Assembly (NCBI GenBank): GCA_913058575.1
Contig: CAJXRF010000012.1
Span: 19,866-83,865, forward strand
Source: an uncultured Bermanella sp.
GTDB taxonomy: Bacteria; Pseudomonadota; Gammaproteobacteria; Pseudomonadales; Oceanobacteraceae
Direction: 5' to 3'
Length of the DNA: 64,000 nucleotides
The notes beneath the pieces were generated by a model. It was not told where the DNA came from, did not search any database, and was given only the letters and a program-made list of their open reading frames with translations. Every line of letters starts with the position of its first letter. The stretch's first letter is position 1. Both the position numbers and the translations under genes were made by a program. This document shows positions 27,411 to 36,539 of this stretch, one piece after another.

Positions 27411-27640
27411 AAATGCAGGACGCAATTTCTAGGGTTTTAATATTATCAGTAACTTAAATTTAAGCGTCATACAGTGAATGGTAAAGAACGGCGTTATTCA
27501 GGCTCATACAATCTAATTCTAACTCAAATGCAGGACGCTATTTTTAGAGTTTCAATATTATCAACGACTTAAATTTAAGCACCATTAAGTGGTTTTCAAA
27601 GAGTGGCACTTCACCAACCGATACAACCCAGTTCAAGTTT
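27411..27640. repeat. Two-copy 115-bp tandem repeat
   Basis: Copies at 27411-27525 and 27526-27640 align without any gap. By hand count 80 of 115 bases match, and 48 of the first 55. The conserved first half holds the 12-bp palindrome CTTAAATTTAAG (27453-27464 and 27568-27579) and a parallel 14-codon reading frame from ATGCAGGACGC to a shared TAA. Only the first copy has a possible ribosome-binding site (GGGA). It sits in the 645-bp region without genes between the orphan gene and the TonB receptor. Confidence 0.8.
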
Positions 27641-27904
27641 AGCCACTGTTAAGTCCCTCAATAAGATGCAACGAAATTTAATATCCACAATCTAATAAAA
27701 CCTAAAAGTTTAATGGATGATGTTCTAGCAGTTTTAGTTTTTATGATATGAAAGTATTTGGTTTATGCCAATTCACTGTATTTTTTAAATAGTTTTTCTC
27801 TGGCTGAGCTTAATTGGATTGCACTAACACGTGAAGGGGGGGAGAAAAAACCTAGCGTTTATTAAAAAACCCCAACGAGCTTTCATATACTTTTATCTAT
27901 CAGC
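27641..27904. other. Intergenic region, AT-rich, no gene seen
   Basis: AT-rich sequence between the tandem repeat and the 3' end of the TonB receptor gene. It has a G7 run near 27836 and A/T runs near 27843-27872 that could terminate the receptor transcript on minus, but no clear stem. I see no gene. Confidence 0.4.
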
Positions 27905-30088
27905 CTAAAAGTTCATTCTCACTCCTATTTGAAAACGGGTTTTATCTTCATATTTATTAATAGCACTAATATGCGGGTCACATGAAAGATCGCGCTGTAT
28001 GTTCGCACTTAATTCCAACTCATATCCGCTAATATTACTTATCTTTGCAATTCTAGAGTCAAATCTTTCAAATAAATAATGAGCTTCATTATCCTCATGG
28101 AGCTGATCATATCTATCCGCCTTCAAGTAACTAAAAGTCGTACTAAACCCAAATGGCCAAGATTGAAGCCAAGAAAAAGTGGTAGTATTTCTTGCGTATA
28201 TTTTAAGTATGACTTTTTCTGTATCCGTGTCCTCTGCATTAGAAAAAGCATTTAATACCGCTGCATTCCAGCGAAATTGCCCGTTTCGCCAAGGACTAAT
28301 ATTCAGCATCCACTCAACACCTTCAAAGCGAACACTTAAGTCCTCTTCCGTTGTCAACGCAGATAACCTTAACGATTGATAAAACACATCCGCCTGATGT
28401 TCGTGAAAAATTCGTACATCCGTTTCTAAATCCATGAAAGGAACTCGACCGTAATAGCCTAACTCATAAGACTCTATAAATTGATGGTCTAAATTATCCG
28501 GCCCTTGTTGCGTTTGATAAAAAGTAGTTCCGCTTAAATTGTCTAAAGTCGTATCTATTTGGGCATCATCAAGCGTATAAGACCAATAGGCTTGTTGCTC
28601 AAATAAATCAGGGCTTCTCACTGACTCGCTATAGACAGCTCGAAAGGATTGACTAGGGGTGATTTTATAATTGACTGCCACTCTTGGGGCGTAAACCGAA
28701 TCTGCATTATTTTCTTTTTCAAACATTAAACCTAAATGCGCACTCATATTATCGGTTGCCTGCCACGTAACACTACCAAATAAGCGACTAGTATTATTGT
28801 TAGCTTCTCCTGAAAAGTAAGTTTCAGATTTCACCACATCACGGCGAAAGCTCGCTCCGCTCACCAATGTTAAATTTGGCGAGTAAATAAAAGTATCTTG
28901 AACTTCAACATCAAATCTATATTCATCCATATCAGCATTTATCGTCCCACTGACAGGCGCTTGCCCTGTTGACCCACTTCCGCCGAAGGCCCCCGAATAT
29001 GCTTGCTGAACGGACGTTGCTAAATTAAATTCTTCCTGTGAGGTTAGCAACGAGGTTGGGTCTCCCCCAGCAGCCATTGTATTAGCAGCATCGGGATTTA
29101 ATAAAAATAATTCTCGAAGAGAGTCGTTTAATAGAGCTACTGGTACTCTACTCACTTCAATCGCTTGGCTTTGGTTATATTGAGTTACGTAACTTTTCAC
29201 AAATAATTGATGTTTATTACTTATATCTAAAGTCCAACGCACTCCCAGTTCTAAGCGATCCTCGTCTATCTCATTTTCATTGGTTTGGTAATCAACCTGA
29301 CCGGTTATCCCTTTAGTAGACTGTAAGGCCACTACAGAAGCTTCCAATTCACCGCCACTATCTAGCTGCCTGTGGCTTTCGAAATCAATAAATTTGGCCA
29401 TTCGGCTGTCATCTTGCTCATCAAATCCATCGTCTTTTTTCTGAGTAAACGACACCCGATAATTGGTCTCGCCAATTTTTCCACCCTGCCTTAAATAAAT
29501 ATCATCTTCACCATTATTGCCCTGCGAATACGAAACAGAAGTACCATAGGTGTCGGCTGGATGTTTAGTTAAAATATTAATAACCGCTTGATAAGCGTTG
29601 GCACCATAACTGGATGCATTGGGGCCACGTACCACTTCTATTCGACGAATATCTTCAAGGGCCACCGGCATTTCAAACCAACTTACCGCCGCCACCCCCG
29701 AGCGATACATGGAGCGCCCATTAATTAATACTTGTAGGTTTTTAGGTAATGCAGCAGGCCCACCATGATAATGCACGGCGTCAGAATTATTATTGTTATC
29801 TGGCCCCACCATTATGCCAGGCACATAACGCAGCAACTCTGATAAAGACTTTGCACCCAATTGTTTTATTAATTCACTGTCTAAAATAGTCACACTGGCA
29901 GGCACATCCGCTTGATGCTGCTGGATGCGAGTAGCGGTTAACACAACAGGAACCGAAAATTCATCAAATTCTGGCAGGTCTTCAAACTCCCCAAAACCCA
30001 TGGAGAATTCTGCTTGCGCATGACAACTGATCATTAAAATTAAGGATAATAAGTAGGCACAACTACTTACCTTCATTTTCATCCCCAT
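27905..30088 (-). CDS. TonB-dependent outer membrane receptor
   Basis: An outer-membrane active-transport receptor of 727 residues. The ATG at 30088 is preferred because AGGAGAG precedes it; a longer start at 30133 lacks one. A signal peptide ends near AQA. A possible TonB box lies in FSVPVVLTATR. The plug domain follows (VLINGRSMYRSGV, IRRIEVVRGPNASSYGANA), then a 22-strand-type barrel ending in the terminal Phe (GVRMNF). The substrate is unknown: no Fur box, haem, siderophore or cobalamin gene is adjacent. The second-line acidic N-terminus (FGEFEDLPEFDEF) resembles FecA-like or CirA-like extensions but is too short for a signalling domain. Confidence 0.92.
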   Translation of the reverse strand: MGMKMKVSSCAYLLSLILMISCHAQAEFSMGFGEFEDLPEFDEFSVPVVLTATRIQQHQADVPASVTILDSELIKQLGAKSLSELLRYVPGIMVGPDNNNNSDAVHYHGGPAALPKNLQVLINGRSMYRSGVAAVSWFEMPVALEDIRRIEVVRGPNASSYGANAYQAVINILTKHPADTYGTSVSYSQGNNGEDDIYLRQGGKIGETNYRVSFTQKKDDGFDEQDDSRMAKFIDFESHRQLDSGGELEASVVALQSTKGITGQVDYQTNENEIDEDRLELGVRWTLDISNKHQLFVKSYVTQYNQSQAIEVSRVPVALLNDSLRELFLLNPDAANTMAAGGDPTSLLTSQEEFNLATSVQQAYSGAFGGSGSTGQAPVSGTINADMDEYRFDVEVQDTFIYSPNLTLVSGASFRRDVVKSETYFSGEANNNTSRLFGSVTWQATDNMSAHLGLMFEKENNADSVYAPRVAVNYKITPSQSFRAVYSESVRSPDLFEQQAYWSYTLDDAQIDTTLDNLSGTTFYQTQQGPDNLDHQFIESYELGYYGRVPFMDLETDVRIFHEHQADVFYQSLRLSALTTEEDLSVRFEGVEWMLNISPWRNGQFRWNAAVLNAFSNAEDTDTEKVILKIYARNTTTFSWLQSWPFGFSTTFSYLKADRYDQLHEDNEAHYLFERFDSRIAKISNISGYELELSANIQRDLSCDPHISAINKYEDKTRFQIGVRMNF

Positions 30089-30339
30089 AACGCTCTCCTG
30101 TGACACTGCTACAAATGTAAAATTTGCAGTCACTTAATCTTTTTAGGGTTAACCGCTTTACAAAATGGCCATTGAATTAAGACCGTTAATCCCAGTCAAG
30201 ATGCTTAGTATAGGCGAGAATTCAACCCACCTATATCACATTTAGATGAATTTAAATAAAAAAGGAAAAATTAAGAGAGGAAATTGGAAGGCCAGGATAA
30301 AGTATAGCCCATGATTTTAAATATGAGCTAAATCTTCAA

Positions 30340-30349
30340 GGGGGGGGGG
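30340..30349. repeat. G10 homopolymer tract
   Basis: Ten G residues lie directly against the stop codon (30350-30352) of the minus-strand RmlD-like gene, so on the coding strand C10 begins with the first base after the stop. It is outside the frame as read here. Confidence 0.9.
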
Positions 30350-31213
30350 TTAAACGCTTACTTCTGAGGTATAACGTTTTTTGAGTATACGCGACAAAGC
30401 TTGTCGCCATGGCTTGGGTTTAATGCCAAAGGTGTATAACAACTTCTTGCTGGTAATAATTGGGCTAGACTCAGCAAACAGAGTATTCATTTCACTGCTG
30501 GCATTGCTATTTATTTGCTGAACATCAATGGCTTCATACTGCCTCGCTTCCGCCACTACCACTTCTGCAAATTTATACAGACTGGTAGGTTCACTACTGC
30601 AATAGTGATAGATTCCCCATAATGGTGCGTATCGTGACTGCCTCACCATTGCTAATAATACAGCTGCAATATCACATGCAGAGGTAGGGCACATTTGACG
30701 GTTATCAGATAATTCTATTCGTTCCGACTGCTGTGCTAATTTAATCAGCAGGCTTACCTCATCCTCTCCTACAGAGCTAAACATCCAGCCCACTCTTAGG
30801 ATTAAATGCTGGGAGCAGTGATGGGCAACAGCCGATTCCACGGCAGAAATATCTAAACCAATATCCGTCGTGGGATTAGGCACATCCTCTTCTTTGAAAG
30901 TTTCACCGTCCTGCCCTGAAAATACATGATTGCTGGAAAGCTGCACAAGGGCCACATCTTGAGCATTACACACCTGACTAAGCACATCGGCCATCGCCAA
31001 AGTCATGCCCTGATGAGAGGGCATGATGCAATTAATCACAAAGCTTGGGGATAACTCTTTAATGGTGGCATGCATGCCAGATAAATCATTTAAATCCCAA
31101 TCCTCTTCATTAACCGCATGCAAAGAGATTTTTTGAGATTGAGCAAGCCCAGTGAGGGCCTTACCAACAGGATTATCGGCCCCTAATATCACTAAATGAA
31201 ATAACTGTTTCAT
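30350..31213 (-). CDS. RmlD-like NAD(P)-dependent sugar nucleotide reductase family protein
   Basis: A 287-residue protein of the extended short-chain dehydrogenase fold, nearest to the dTDP-4-dehydrorhamnose reductase (RmlD)/MAT2B group. The N-terminal nucleotide-binding motif is ILGADNPVGKAL (about residues 9-20), and the family strand VQLSSNHVFSGQDG occurs near residue 90-104, where RmlD has SSDYVFDG. The usual catalytic Tyr-x3-Lys is not evident: the matching place reads LDISAVESAV. It may therefore bind but not reduce a sugar nucleotide. There are no other rml genes here. It is followed by a G10 tract and lies 65 bp downstream of the RND pair. Confidence 0.75.
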   Translation of the reverse strand: MKQLFHLVILGADNPVGKALTGLAQSQKISLHAVNEEDWDLNDLSGMHATIKELSPSFVINCIMPSHQGMTLAMADVLSQVCNAQDVALVQLSSNHVFSGQDGETFKEEDVPNPTTDIGLDISAVESAVAHHCSQHLILRVGWMFSSVGEDEVSLLIKLAQQSERIELSDNRQMCPTSACDIAAVLLAMVRQSRYAPLWGIYHYCSSEPTSLYKFAEVVVAEARQYEAIDVQQINSNASSEMNTLFAESSPIITSKKLLYTFGIKPKPWRQALSRILKKRYTSEVSV

Positions 31214-31278
31214 ATGTACCGTAAACTGATGAGGAAACTACAAGGGTAAAATGTAGCAACTCTGAGCCAACAAAACCA

Positions 31279-34200
31279 CTAGCTGCTCACCCATCTCCAT
31301 GCCAAAGACCACCTAGACAGTAAATATTGAAGGAAACGCCGCACGTAGGACCTCTCCATTAGCACATAAAGAGTCGGTAGTATCAGCAAACACACAAATG
31401 TCGTAAACAAGATTCCAAACCCTAAAGACACCGCCATGGGCGTTATGAATTTAGCCTGCCTACTGGTCTCAAATACCATAGGGGCTAATCCACCAAAGGT
31501 GGTGAGGGTGGTTAATAAGATGGGTCTAAAGCGGCGCTCGCAAGCATCAACGATGGCCTGCTGAGTAGCCACGCCTTGGGCCCTTAATTGATTGGCGTAA
31601 TCCACTAATATCAAGCTGTCGTTAACCACCACCCCACACAAAGCCAGCATGCCCATAATGGCAATAATGGATAAGCCATATCCCAACAACAATAAACCGC
31701 ATATGGCCCCCACCACACCAAATGGAATAACGGCCATGATGAGTAACGGTTGCTTATAACTCTTAAAGGGGATCGCCAACAAAATATAAATACCTAAAAG
31801 TGCAAACAGTAACCCTACTTTTAAATTCGAGGCACTTTTTTGGTTATCTCGCTGGCGCCCGCCATAGCCAATGGTCACGCCAGGATACTTAGTATTCAAC
31901 ATTGGAAAGTATTGTTCTTCCAAACTCGACTGCAAATTAGGAATCATGGATCTAGGTTCAACCGCAGCACTAATGCTAACCACCTGAGTGCTGTTTTCAC
32001 GCTGAATTTTGGCCGGGGCCCTGCCCTTTTGTAAATTGGCCACCGAACTCAAAGGCACTCTAGCACCACTTGGGGTAACGATAATTAATTGCTCGATATC
32101 GGTTTGGTATTCCCGTTCATTTTCGGGTAATCGCACCAACACGGTCACTTCATTTTTACCTCGTTGCTGTCTTAACGCTCGCGCGCCATATAAAGCGTTT
32201 CTGACTTGGCTGGCCACATCACTGGCGCTTAATCCTAAGCTTCGCCCTTGCTCGTTTAGCTCTATATCCCATTGTGGCTTACCAGACGTTAAACTGTTGG
32301 TGACGTCTTTCACGGCATTTAATGATTCTAAAATTTCTTTCAGTTCGCCACTGGCTAAAGATAAAGATGTCGCATCACTGGATGTAAGCTTCAAAGTAAA
32401 CGGGCGACCACTGCCCGGGCCGCCACCACGTTCGGCATCAAATGAAATACTTTTCACTCCGGCAATCTCACCCAGTTCTTCACGCCACATTTTTACCACT
32501 TCATTGGTGCTATAAGGGCGGTCTTCACCGGCAATAAGGCGCGCATCTATTTCAATGCTAGTATCGCTAATTTCAGATTTAGCACTTACCAAAAACGAAC
32601 CATATTCTTCTTCTATGGGTTTTATGATACGCTTTAAGGCGGCCTCGCCTAAGTCTCTGGCGTGCTTGGTTTGTGAAAGCGGGGCATTTTGTGGCATCTC
32701 TATTTGTAAAATAGCCGACTCTCCTTCCAGTACTGGAAACTGGGTAAATCCCATGCGACCACTTATGGGAAATGCAAAGACCACACAAGCAATAGACACA
32801 GCACACGCCAAAGTAATGCCTGGGTGTTGCAACAGTTTTTCTAACATGGGGCGATAGTAAATATGAATAAAGTGACGCAAACGTTTATCTATTTTATCTT
32901 GCACTTCATCCAGTTTTTGCCCAAGTTTTGAGTCTGGTTTATTTTTAAGATGTGCAATATGGGCTGGCAATATAAACAAAGCCTCTACCCAAGAAATAAT
33001 GAAACAGAAAATCACCACCAACGGAATCACCATCATAATTTTACCCATGCCACCTGGCATAAATAACAACGGCATAAATGCCACTATGTTGGTAAGAATA
33101 GAAAACGTTAAAGGAATTTTAACTTCACGGGCACCCTGAATGGCGGCTTCCATGCGGGTGTAACCCTTGGCAAGATTTTCATAAATATTTTCGCCCGCAA
33201 TAATGGCATCATCCACCACAATTCCTAGGGAAATAATAAAGGCAAACATGGACACCATATTGATAGACACATCTAGGTAAGGCAGGAACAACATAGCGCC
33301 TAAAAACGAAGTGGGTATGCCCATGGTGACCCAAAACGCTAAGCGATATTCTAAAAACACCCCTAATAAAATAAATACCAATAACAAACCAATAAAGGCA
33401 TTTTTTAATAAAAGCCCCAATCGTTGACGATACATTTCGGCATCGTCATCCACTACGGTTATGGCCACACCCGGCGGCAACATGGCTTCAATTTCAGGCC
33501 ACATATCGTAAATGCTATCAGCCACTGTGGTGGGGGTTTGGTCGCCGGCCCGATAAACACTAAACTTGACACTTTCACTGCCGTTTAAAGTAATAATGTT
33601 AGGAGTGTCTTCAAAACCTTCTTTAATGCTGGCCACATCCCCTAATCGTAATACCACGCCTTGCTCGTCACTCATAAGTGGCAGCTGAGCAAATTCTTGT
33701 GCCCAGTACTTTCTATCGTTTAGGGTGACAAGAATGTCTCCACCCGATGTTTTAACCGTACCGGCGCTTTTCTCTACCGCATTATTTGAAATAACTTGCG
33801 CCACTTGGGCCAAGGTTAATCCATATTTCTCTAGCCCTAAGCTTGAGATCTCTACATGTATTTCTTCGCTGGGAGCCCCTTTAATTTCCACTTGCGTCAC
33901 ATGAGGAGACTGTAATATTTTTTCCTTCACCGACTCTGCCAAACGCTTCATAGCAAATTTATCTATGTCCCCATGCACGACCAAATCCATAATGTCATTT
34001 TGGTGGCCCACCAACCCCACTATAGGTTGCTCCATTTGTGCAGGGAAAGTAGAGATTCTATTTACAGCCTGTAAAACGTCTTGATAAATTTGTTGTAAAT
34101 CTTCCCCCGATTCAATATCTATATTGACGCGCGCATAGCCTTCTTGAATGGTGGCGCGTACATCGCCAATGCCTTCTAAATCGGAAAGGACATTTTCAAT

Positions 34201-34434
34201 GGGCAGCACGACTCCTTGTTCCATTTCAGTTGGCGTTGCACCAGCATAAGAAACACTGACGTAAACCACATCAATACTGAACTCAGGAAACACTTCTTTT
34301 TTAATGGTTAACGAGGATACAAAGCCACCAATTAATAACGCCAACATTAATAAGTTGGGCGCTATGCCATGGCGAGCCATCCAAGCAATGGGGCCTGAAT
34401 TTAAAACAGCCTTAAGAGCATTATCAATACTCAC
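31279..34434 (-). CDS. RND efflux transporter, inner membrane pump (AcrB/HAE family)
   Basis: A proton-driven multidrug or lipophile exporter of 1051 residues. The layout is typical: TM1 near residue 25-42, a large periplasmic porter loop, TM2-6, a second loop (about 560-870) and TM7-12. The proton-relay acids D408-D409 sit in GIVVDDAIIAGENI of TM4, as in AcrB, so it belongs to the active HAE class and not to the heavy-metal class. TM10 has CGVVVNDSLILVDYAN. The start overlaps the 3' end of the adaptor gene by 4 bp. No outer-membrane channel gene or TetR/MarR regulator is next to it. The C-terminal end is normal. The substrate is unknown. Confidence 0.93.
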   Translation of the reverse strand: MSIDNALKAVLNSGPIAWMARHGIAPNLLMLALLIGGFVSSLTIKKEVFPEFSIDVVYVSVSYAGATPTEMEQGVVLPIENVLSDLEGIGDVRATIQEGYARVNIDIESGEDLQQIYQDVLQAVNRISTFPAQMEQPIVGLVGHQNDIMDLVVHGDIDKFAMKRLAESVKEKILQSPHVTQVEIKGAPSEEIHVEISSLGLEKYGLTLAQVAQVISNNAVEKSAGTVKTSGGDILVTLNDRKYWAQEFAQLPLMSDEQGVVLRLGDVASIKEGFEDTPNIITLNGSESVKFSVYRAGDQTPTTVADSIYDMWPEIEAMLPPGVAITVVDDDAEMYRQRLGLLLKNAFIGLLLVFILLGVFLEYRLAFWVTMGIPTSFLGAMLFLPYLDVSINMVSMFAFIISLGIVVDDAIIAGENIYENLAKGYTRMEAAIQGAREVKIPLTFSILTNIVAFMPLLFMPGGMGKIMMVIPLVVIFCFIISWVEALFILPAHIAHLKNKPDSKLGQKLDEVQDKIDKRLRHFIHIYYRPMLEKLLQHPGITLACAVSIACVVFAFPISGRMGFTQFPVLEGESAILQIEMPQNAPLSQTKHARDLGEAALKRIIKPIEEEYGSFLVSAKSEISDTSIEIDARLIAGEDRPYSTNEVVKMWREELGEIAGVKSISFDAERGGGPGSGRPFTLKLTSSDATSLSLASGELKEILESLNAVKDVTNSLTSGKPQWDIELNEQGRSLGLSASDVASQVRNALYGARALRQQRGKNEVTVLVRLPENEREYQTDIEQLIIVTPSGARVPLSSVANLQKGRAPAKIQRENSTQVVSISAAVEPRSMIPNLQSSLEEQYFPMLNTKYPGVTIGYGGRQRDNQKSASNLKVGLLFALLGIYILLAIPFKSYKQPLLIMAVIPFGVVGAICGLLLLGYGLSIIAIMGMLALCGVVVNDSLILVDYANQLRAQGVATQQAIVDACERRFRPILLTTLTTFGGLAPMVFETSRQAKFITPMAVSLGFGILFTTFVCLLILPTLYVLMERSYVRRFLQYLLSRWSLAWRWVSS

Positions 34435-35585
34435 AAAGCACCTTCCTGTTCGGCTAACACAGCTTGCTTATTACCCTGTGCTCTTACTGGCATACCAATT
34501 TTTGCTAGAGCCAATGGACTTGCTAAAAGTTGGTCGCCCATTTTTTTATCCACTTTTGCCCAAGTTACTATACGCCCTGAATACACCACACTGACCGAGC
34601 GCTTTTGTAAAGTTAACTTGCTGTCTACTACCCAAATTTCATTTTGGCCATTTAAGTCATCGGTTTTCAGTTGCACAACATTTTCTAATAATTGACCAAA
34701 TAAAGTTACTTGAACGTAGTCGTTATATCGAATCACACTGGCATCACTGTTTAACGCCAAAGGATCTTCAATGCTAATTAACACTCTCACTTGGCGATCT
34801 GTTTCATCTACCTGAGGCAAGATAGAAAGAATCGTGCCTTGGCGGGTGGCCACTGATCCCAACTTATTAATGCTCACTTTTCTGCTTTGATCCATATGAG
34901 AAACAAACGCTTGCGGCACTTTTACCTCTAACCAATAAGTGCCGCTATTAACTATTTCAAAAATAGGCGTGGCATTATTAACGTACGCTCCGACACCTAC
35001 CAGCTGCTTCATAACATGGCCATTAAATGGCATTTTCAAATGAGTGCGCTCTAAATCTAACTGGGCTTTAGCAAGGTCAGCTTGGGCATTAACCAATACC
35101 GCCTTAGCACTGGCGAGCTGAGGCTCTCTTAGGGCTAACGATTTCGCAGCCGCCTTTAATTGCATTCCAGACAAGCGGTAATCATTTTTAGCATTTTGCA
35201 CCTGCGCTAATTCCATATCTAAACTGGCCTGTGCTTGGGTTACTTGCGCTTTTCTCTGTGTCACCAATAACTGATAGTTAGCACGATCAATCTGAGCAAG
35301 GCTGCCGCCTTTTTTTACAAAAGCACCCGGTAATATCGAATTAGGGATAGTCTCTATTTGTCCTGATACCTGTGTCACCAGCTTCACAATGGCCTTGGCA
35401 TTAACCGACGCCCCTCCTTGCCAAGTGGGACGGGTAGTGGTTTCTTGAAAAGCTTTTAATTCAACTAACGGCGCTTGAACTTGTAATACTTTTTTTTGCG
35501 GCTTTGGCGCGGTTTTTATAAGCGCAGTCGCCGCGCCCACACCCACCAGTAAAATTAACAAAATTAAAAAGTGCTTCTTTTTCAT
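34431..35585 (-). CDS. RND efflux periplasmic adaptor (membrane fusion protein)
   Basis: The adaptor linking the RND pump to an outer-membrane channel. The 384-residue protein has one N-terminal membrane segment (about 5-23), the biotinyl-lipoyl-like half-motif VSGQIETIPNSILPGAFVKK, a long alpha-helical hairpin rich in Ala/Gln (about 105-195), the second half-motif with LKMPFNGHVMKQ, then beta-barrel and membrane-proximal domains. No lipobox is present, so it is anchored by the N-terminal helix. It is the first gene of a two-gene operon with the pump (4-bp overlap). A possible promoter, TTGAAA with TATTCG 16 bp downstream, lies before it but is weak. Confidence 0.92.
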   Translation of the reverse strand: MKKKHFLILLILLVGVGAATALIKTAPKPQKKVLQVQAPLVELKAFQETTTRPTWQGGASVNAKAIVKLVTQVSGQIETIPNSILPGAFVKKGGSLAQIDRANYQLLVTQRKAQVTQAQASLDMELAQVQNAKNDYRLSGMQLKAAAKSLALREPQLASAKAVLVNAQADLAKAQLDLERTHLKMPFNGHVMKQLVGVGAYVNNATPIFEIVNSGTYWLEVKVPQAFVSHMDQSRKVSINKLGSVATRQGTILSILPQVDETDRQVRVLISIEDPLALNSDASVIRYNDYVQVTLFGQLLENVVQLKTDDLNGQNEIWVVDSKLTLQKRSVSVVYSGRIVTWAKVDKKMGDQLLASPLALAKIGMPVRAQGNKQAVLAEQEGAL

Positions 35586-35774
35586 TTACCCAATCCAACA
35601 GAACTCAACGAATATTTTTATTGTGCCCGTTTTCAACCGCAGCGCAATGAAAGCTAATCTGTTTTACATTTCTTTAACTTACTTTCTATCTTAGAGAGTA
35701 GGCGACTTAAAGTGCTAAAAGTTTCCCGTTTGTTATGAAAGCACCTTTAAGTGTCTTAAAAAGACATAATTTAA

Positions 35775-35810
35775 ATACAACAAAGCCCCTAAAAAGGGGC
35801 TTTGTTGTAT
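35775..35810 (-). terminator. Terminator after ssb
   Basis: A perfect 16-bp stem ATACAACAAAGCCCCT/AGGGGCTTTGTTGTAT (35775-35790 and 35795-35810) lies 27 bp after the ssb stop on minus, followed on minus by TTTAAATT. It is very stable, and its position ends the YajR-type gene's neighbour ssb. Confidence 0.85.
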
Positions 35811-35837
35811 TTTACAGTTGCACCGCTTCAAACCCAA

Positions 35838-36485
35838 TTAGAACGGAATATCATCATCAAAATCATCAAATGAATTATTTGGCTGAGCTTGTGGAGCTTG
35901 CTGTGGCATTTGCTGAGGTGCCTGCTGAATCGGTTGCATCGGCTGCTTTGGCTGACCATAAGGAGCCACAGGTGCTTGCTGAGGCTGGGCATATTGCTGC
36001 GAAGGTGCCTGTTGCGGGGCTTGCTGTGGCGCTGGCTGACCATAAACTGGTTGCTGCTGCATGGGTGCCGCCTGTGGGCGAGCCTGCTGTTGTGGGGCAG
36101 CAGCATAACCACCAGTCATACCTGCATTCATGCCGCCATCTTGGCTGGCGCGACTATCTAGCATGGTCATTTCATTAGCAATTATTTTAGTACTGTAACG
36201 CTTAATACCGTCTTTTTCGTATTCGTCTGTGCGCAGCTTGCCTTCAACATAGCATTTACTGCCCTTCTTCAGATATTCACCGATGATTTCAGCCAGACGA
36301 CCAAAGGCTTCAACACGGTGCCATTCAGTTTTATCTACTTGCTGGCCGGTGTTTTTATCTTTGTAACCTTCGTCAGTGGCAAGGCTCATGCTGCACACGG
36401 CATTGCCATTTGGCAAAAAGCGCATTTCAGGGTCGCGCCCTAAAGTACCGATGATAATAACCTTGTTAATACTGCCTCGAGCCAT
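35838..36485 (-). CDS. ssb: Single-stranded DNA-binding protein
   Basis: SSB coats single-stranded DNA in replication and repair and recruits partners through its tail. The 215-residue protein has the N-terminal OB fold (about 1-110, with [17 protein letters not shown]), a Gln/Pro-rich linker of roughly 80 residues (longer than E. coli SSB, 178 residues in total), and the exact acidic tip DDDIPF that docks with Exo I, RecO, PriA and others. The linker coding region is repetitive. GGGGAAA precedes the ATG. It lies 54 bp downstream of the MFS gene; the uvrA/MFS/ssb grouping is common in pseudomonads. No LexA box is seen upstream. Confidence 0.97.
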   Translation of the reverse strand: MARGSINKVIIIGTLGRDPEMRFLPNGNAVCSMSLATDEGYKDKNTGQQVDKTEWHRVEAFGRLAEIIGEYLKKGSKCYVEGKLRTDEYEKDGIKRYSTKIIANEMTMLDSRASQDGGMNAGMTGGYAAAPQQQARPQAAPMQQQPVYGQPAPQQAPQQAPSQQYAQPQQAPVAPYGQPKQPMQPIQQAPQQMPQQAPQAQPNNSFDDFDDDIPF

Positions 36486-36539
36486 GATGTTTCCCCGCCT
36501 ATTGGCTATGTTTAAATAATTACGCTGTTTATTGGCAAC

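Noticed and set aside
27411..27540. Coding micro-peptides in the tandem repeat
   Set aside because: Both copies have a 14-codon frame, but only the first has a weak ribosome-binding site and several changes are non-synonymous; kept as a repeat, not called as CDS.
27411..27640. Integron attC sites or CRISPR repeats
   Set aside because: Only two copies, adjacent, 115 bp long, without R'/R'' core sites, spacers or an integrase/cas gene.
30089..30340. Fur box upstream of the TonB receptor
   Set aside because: No GATAATGATAATCATTATC-like sequence is present, so iron control is not supported.
30340..30349. Phase-variable gene switched by the G10 tract
   Set aside because: The tract lies after the stop codon, so slippage would not alter the reading frame as drawn.
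35735..36178. 147-codon plus-strand ORF over ssb
   Set aside because: It is an antisense shadow of the repetitive Gln/Pro linker codons of ssb.
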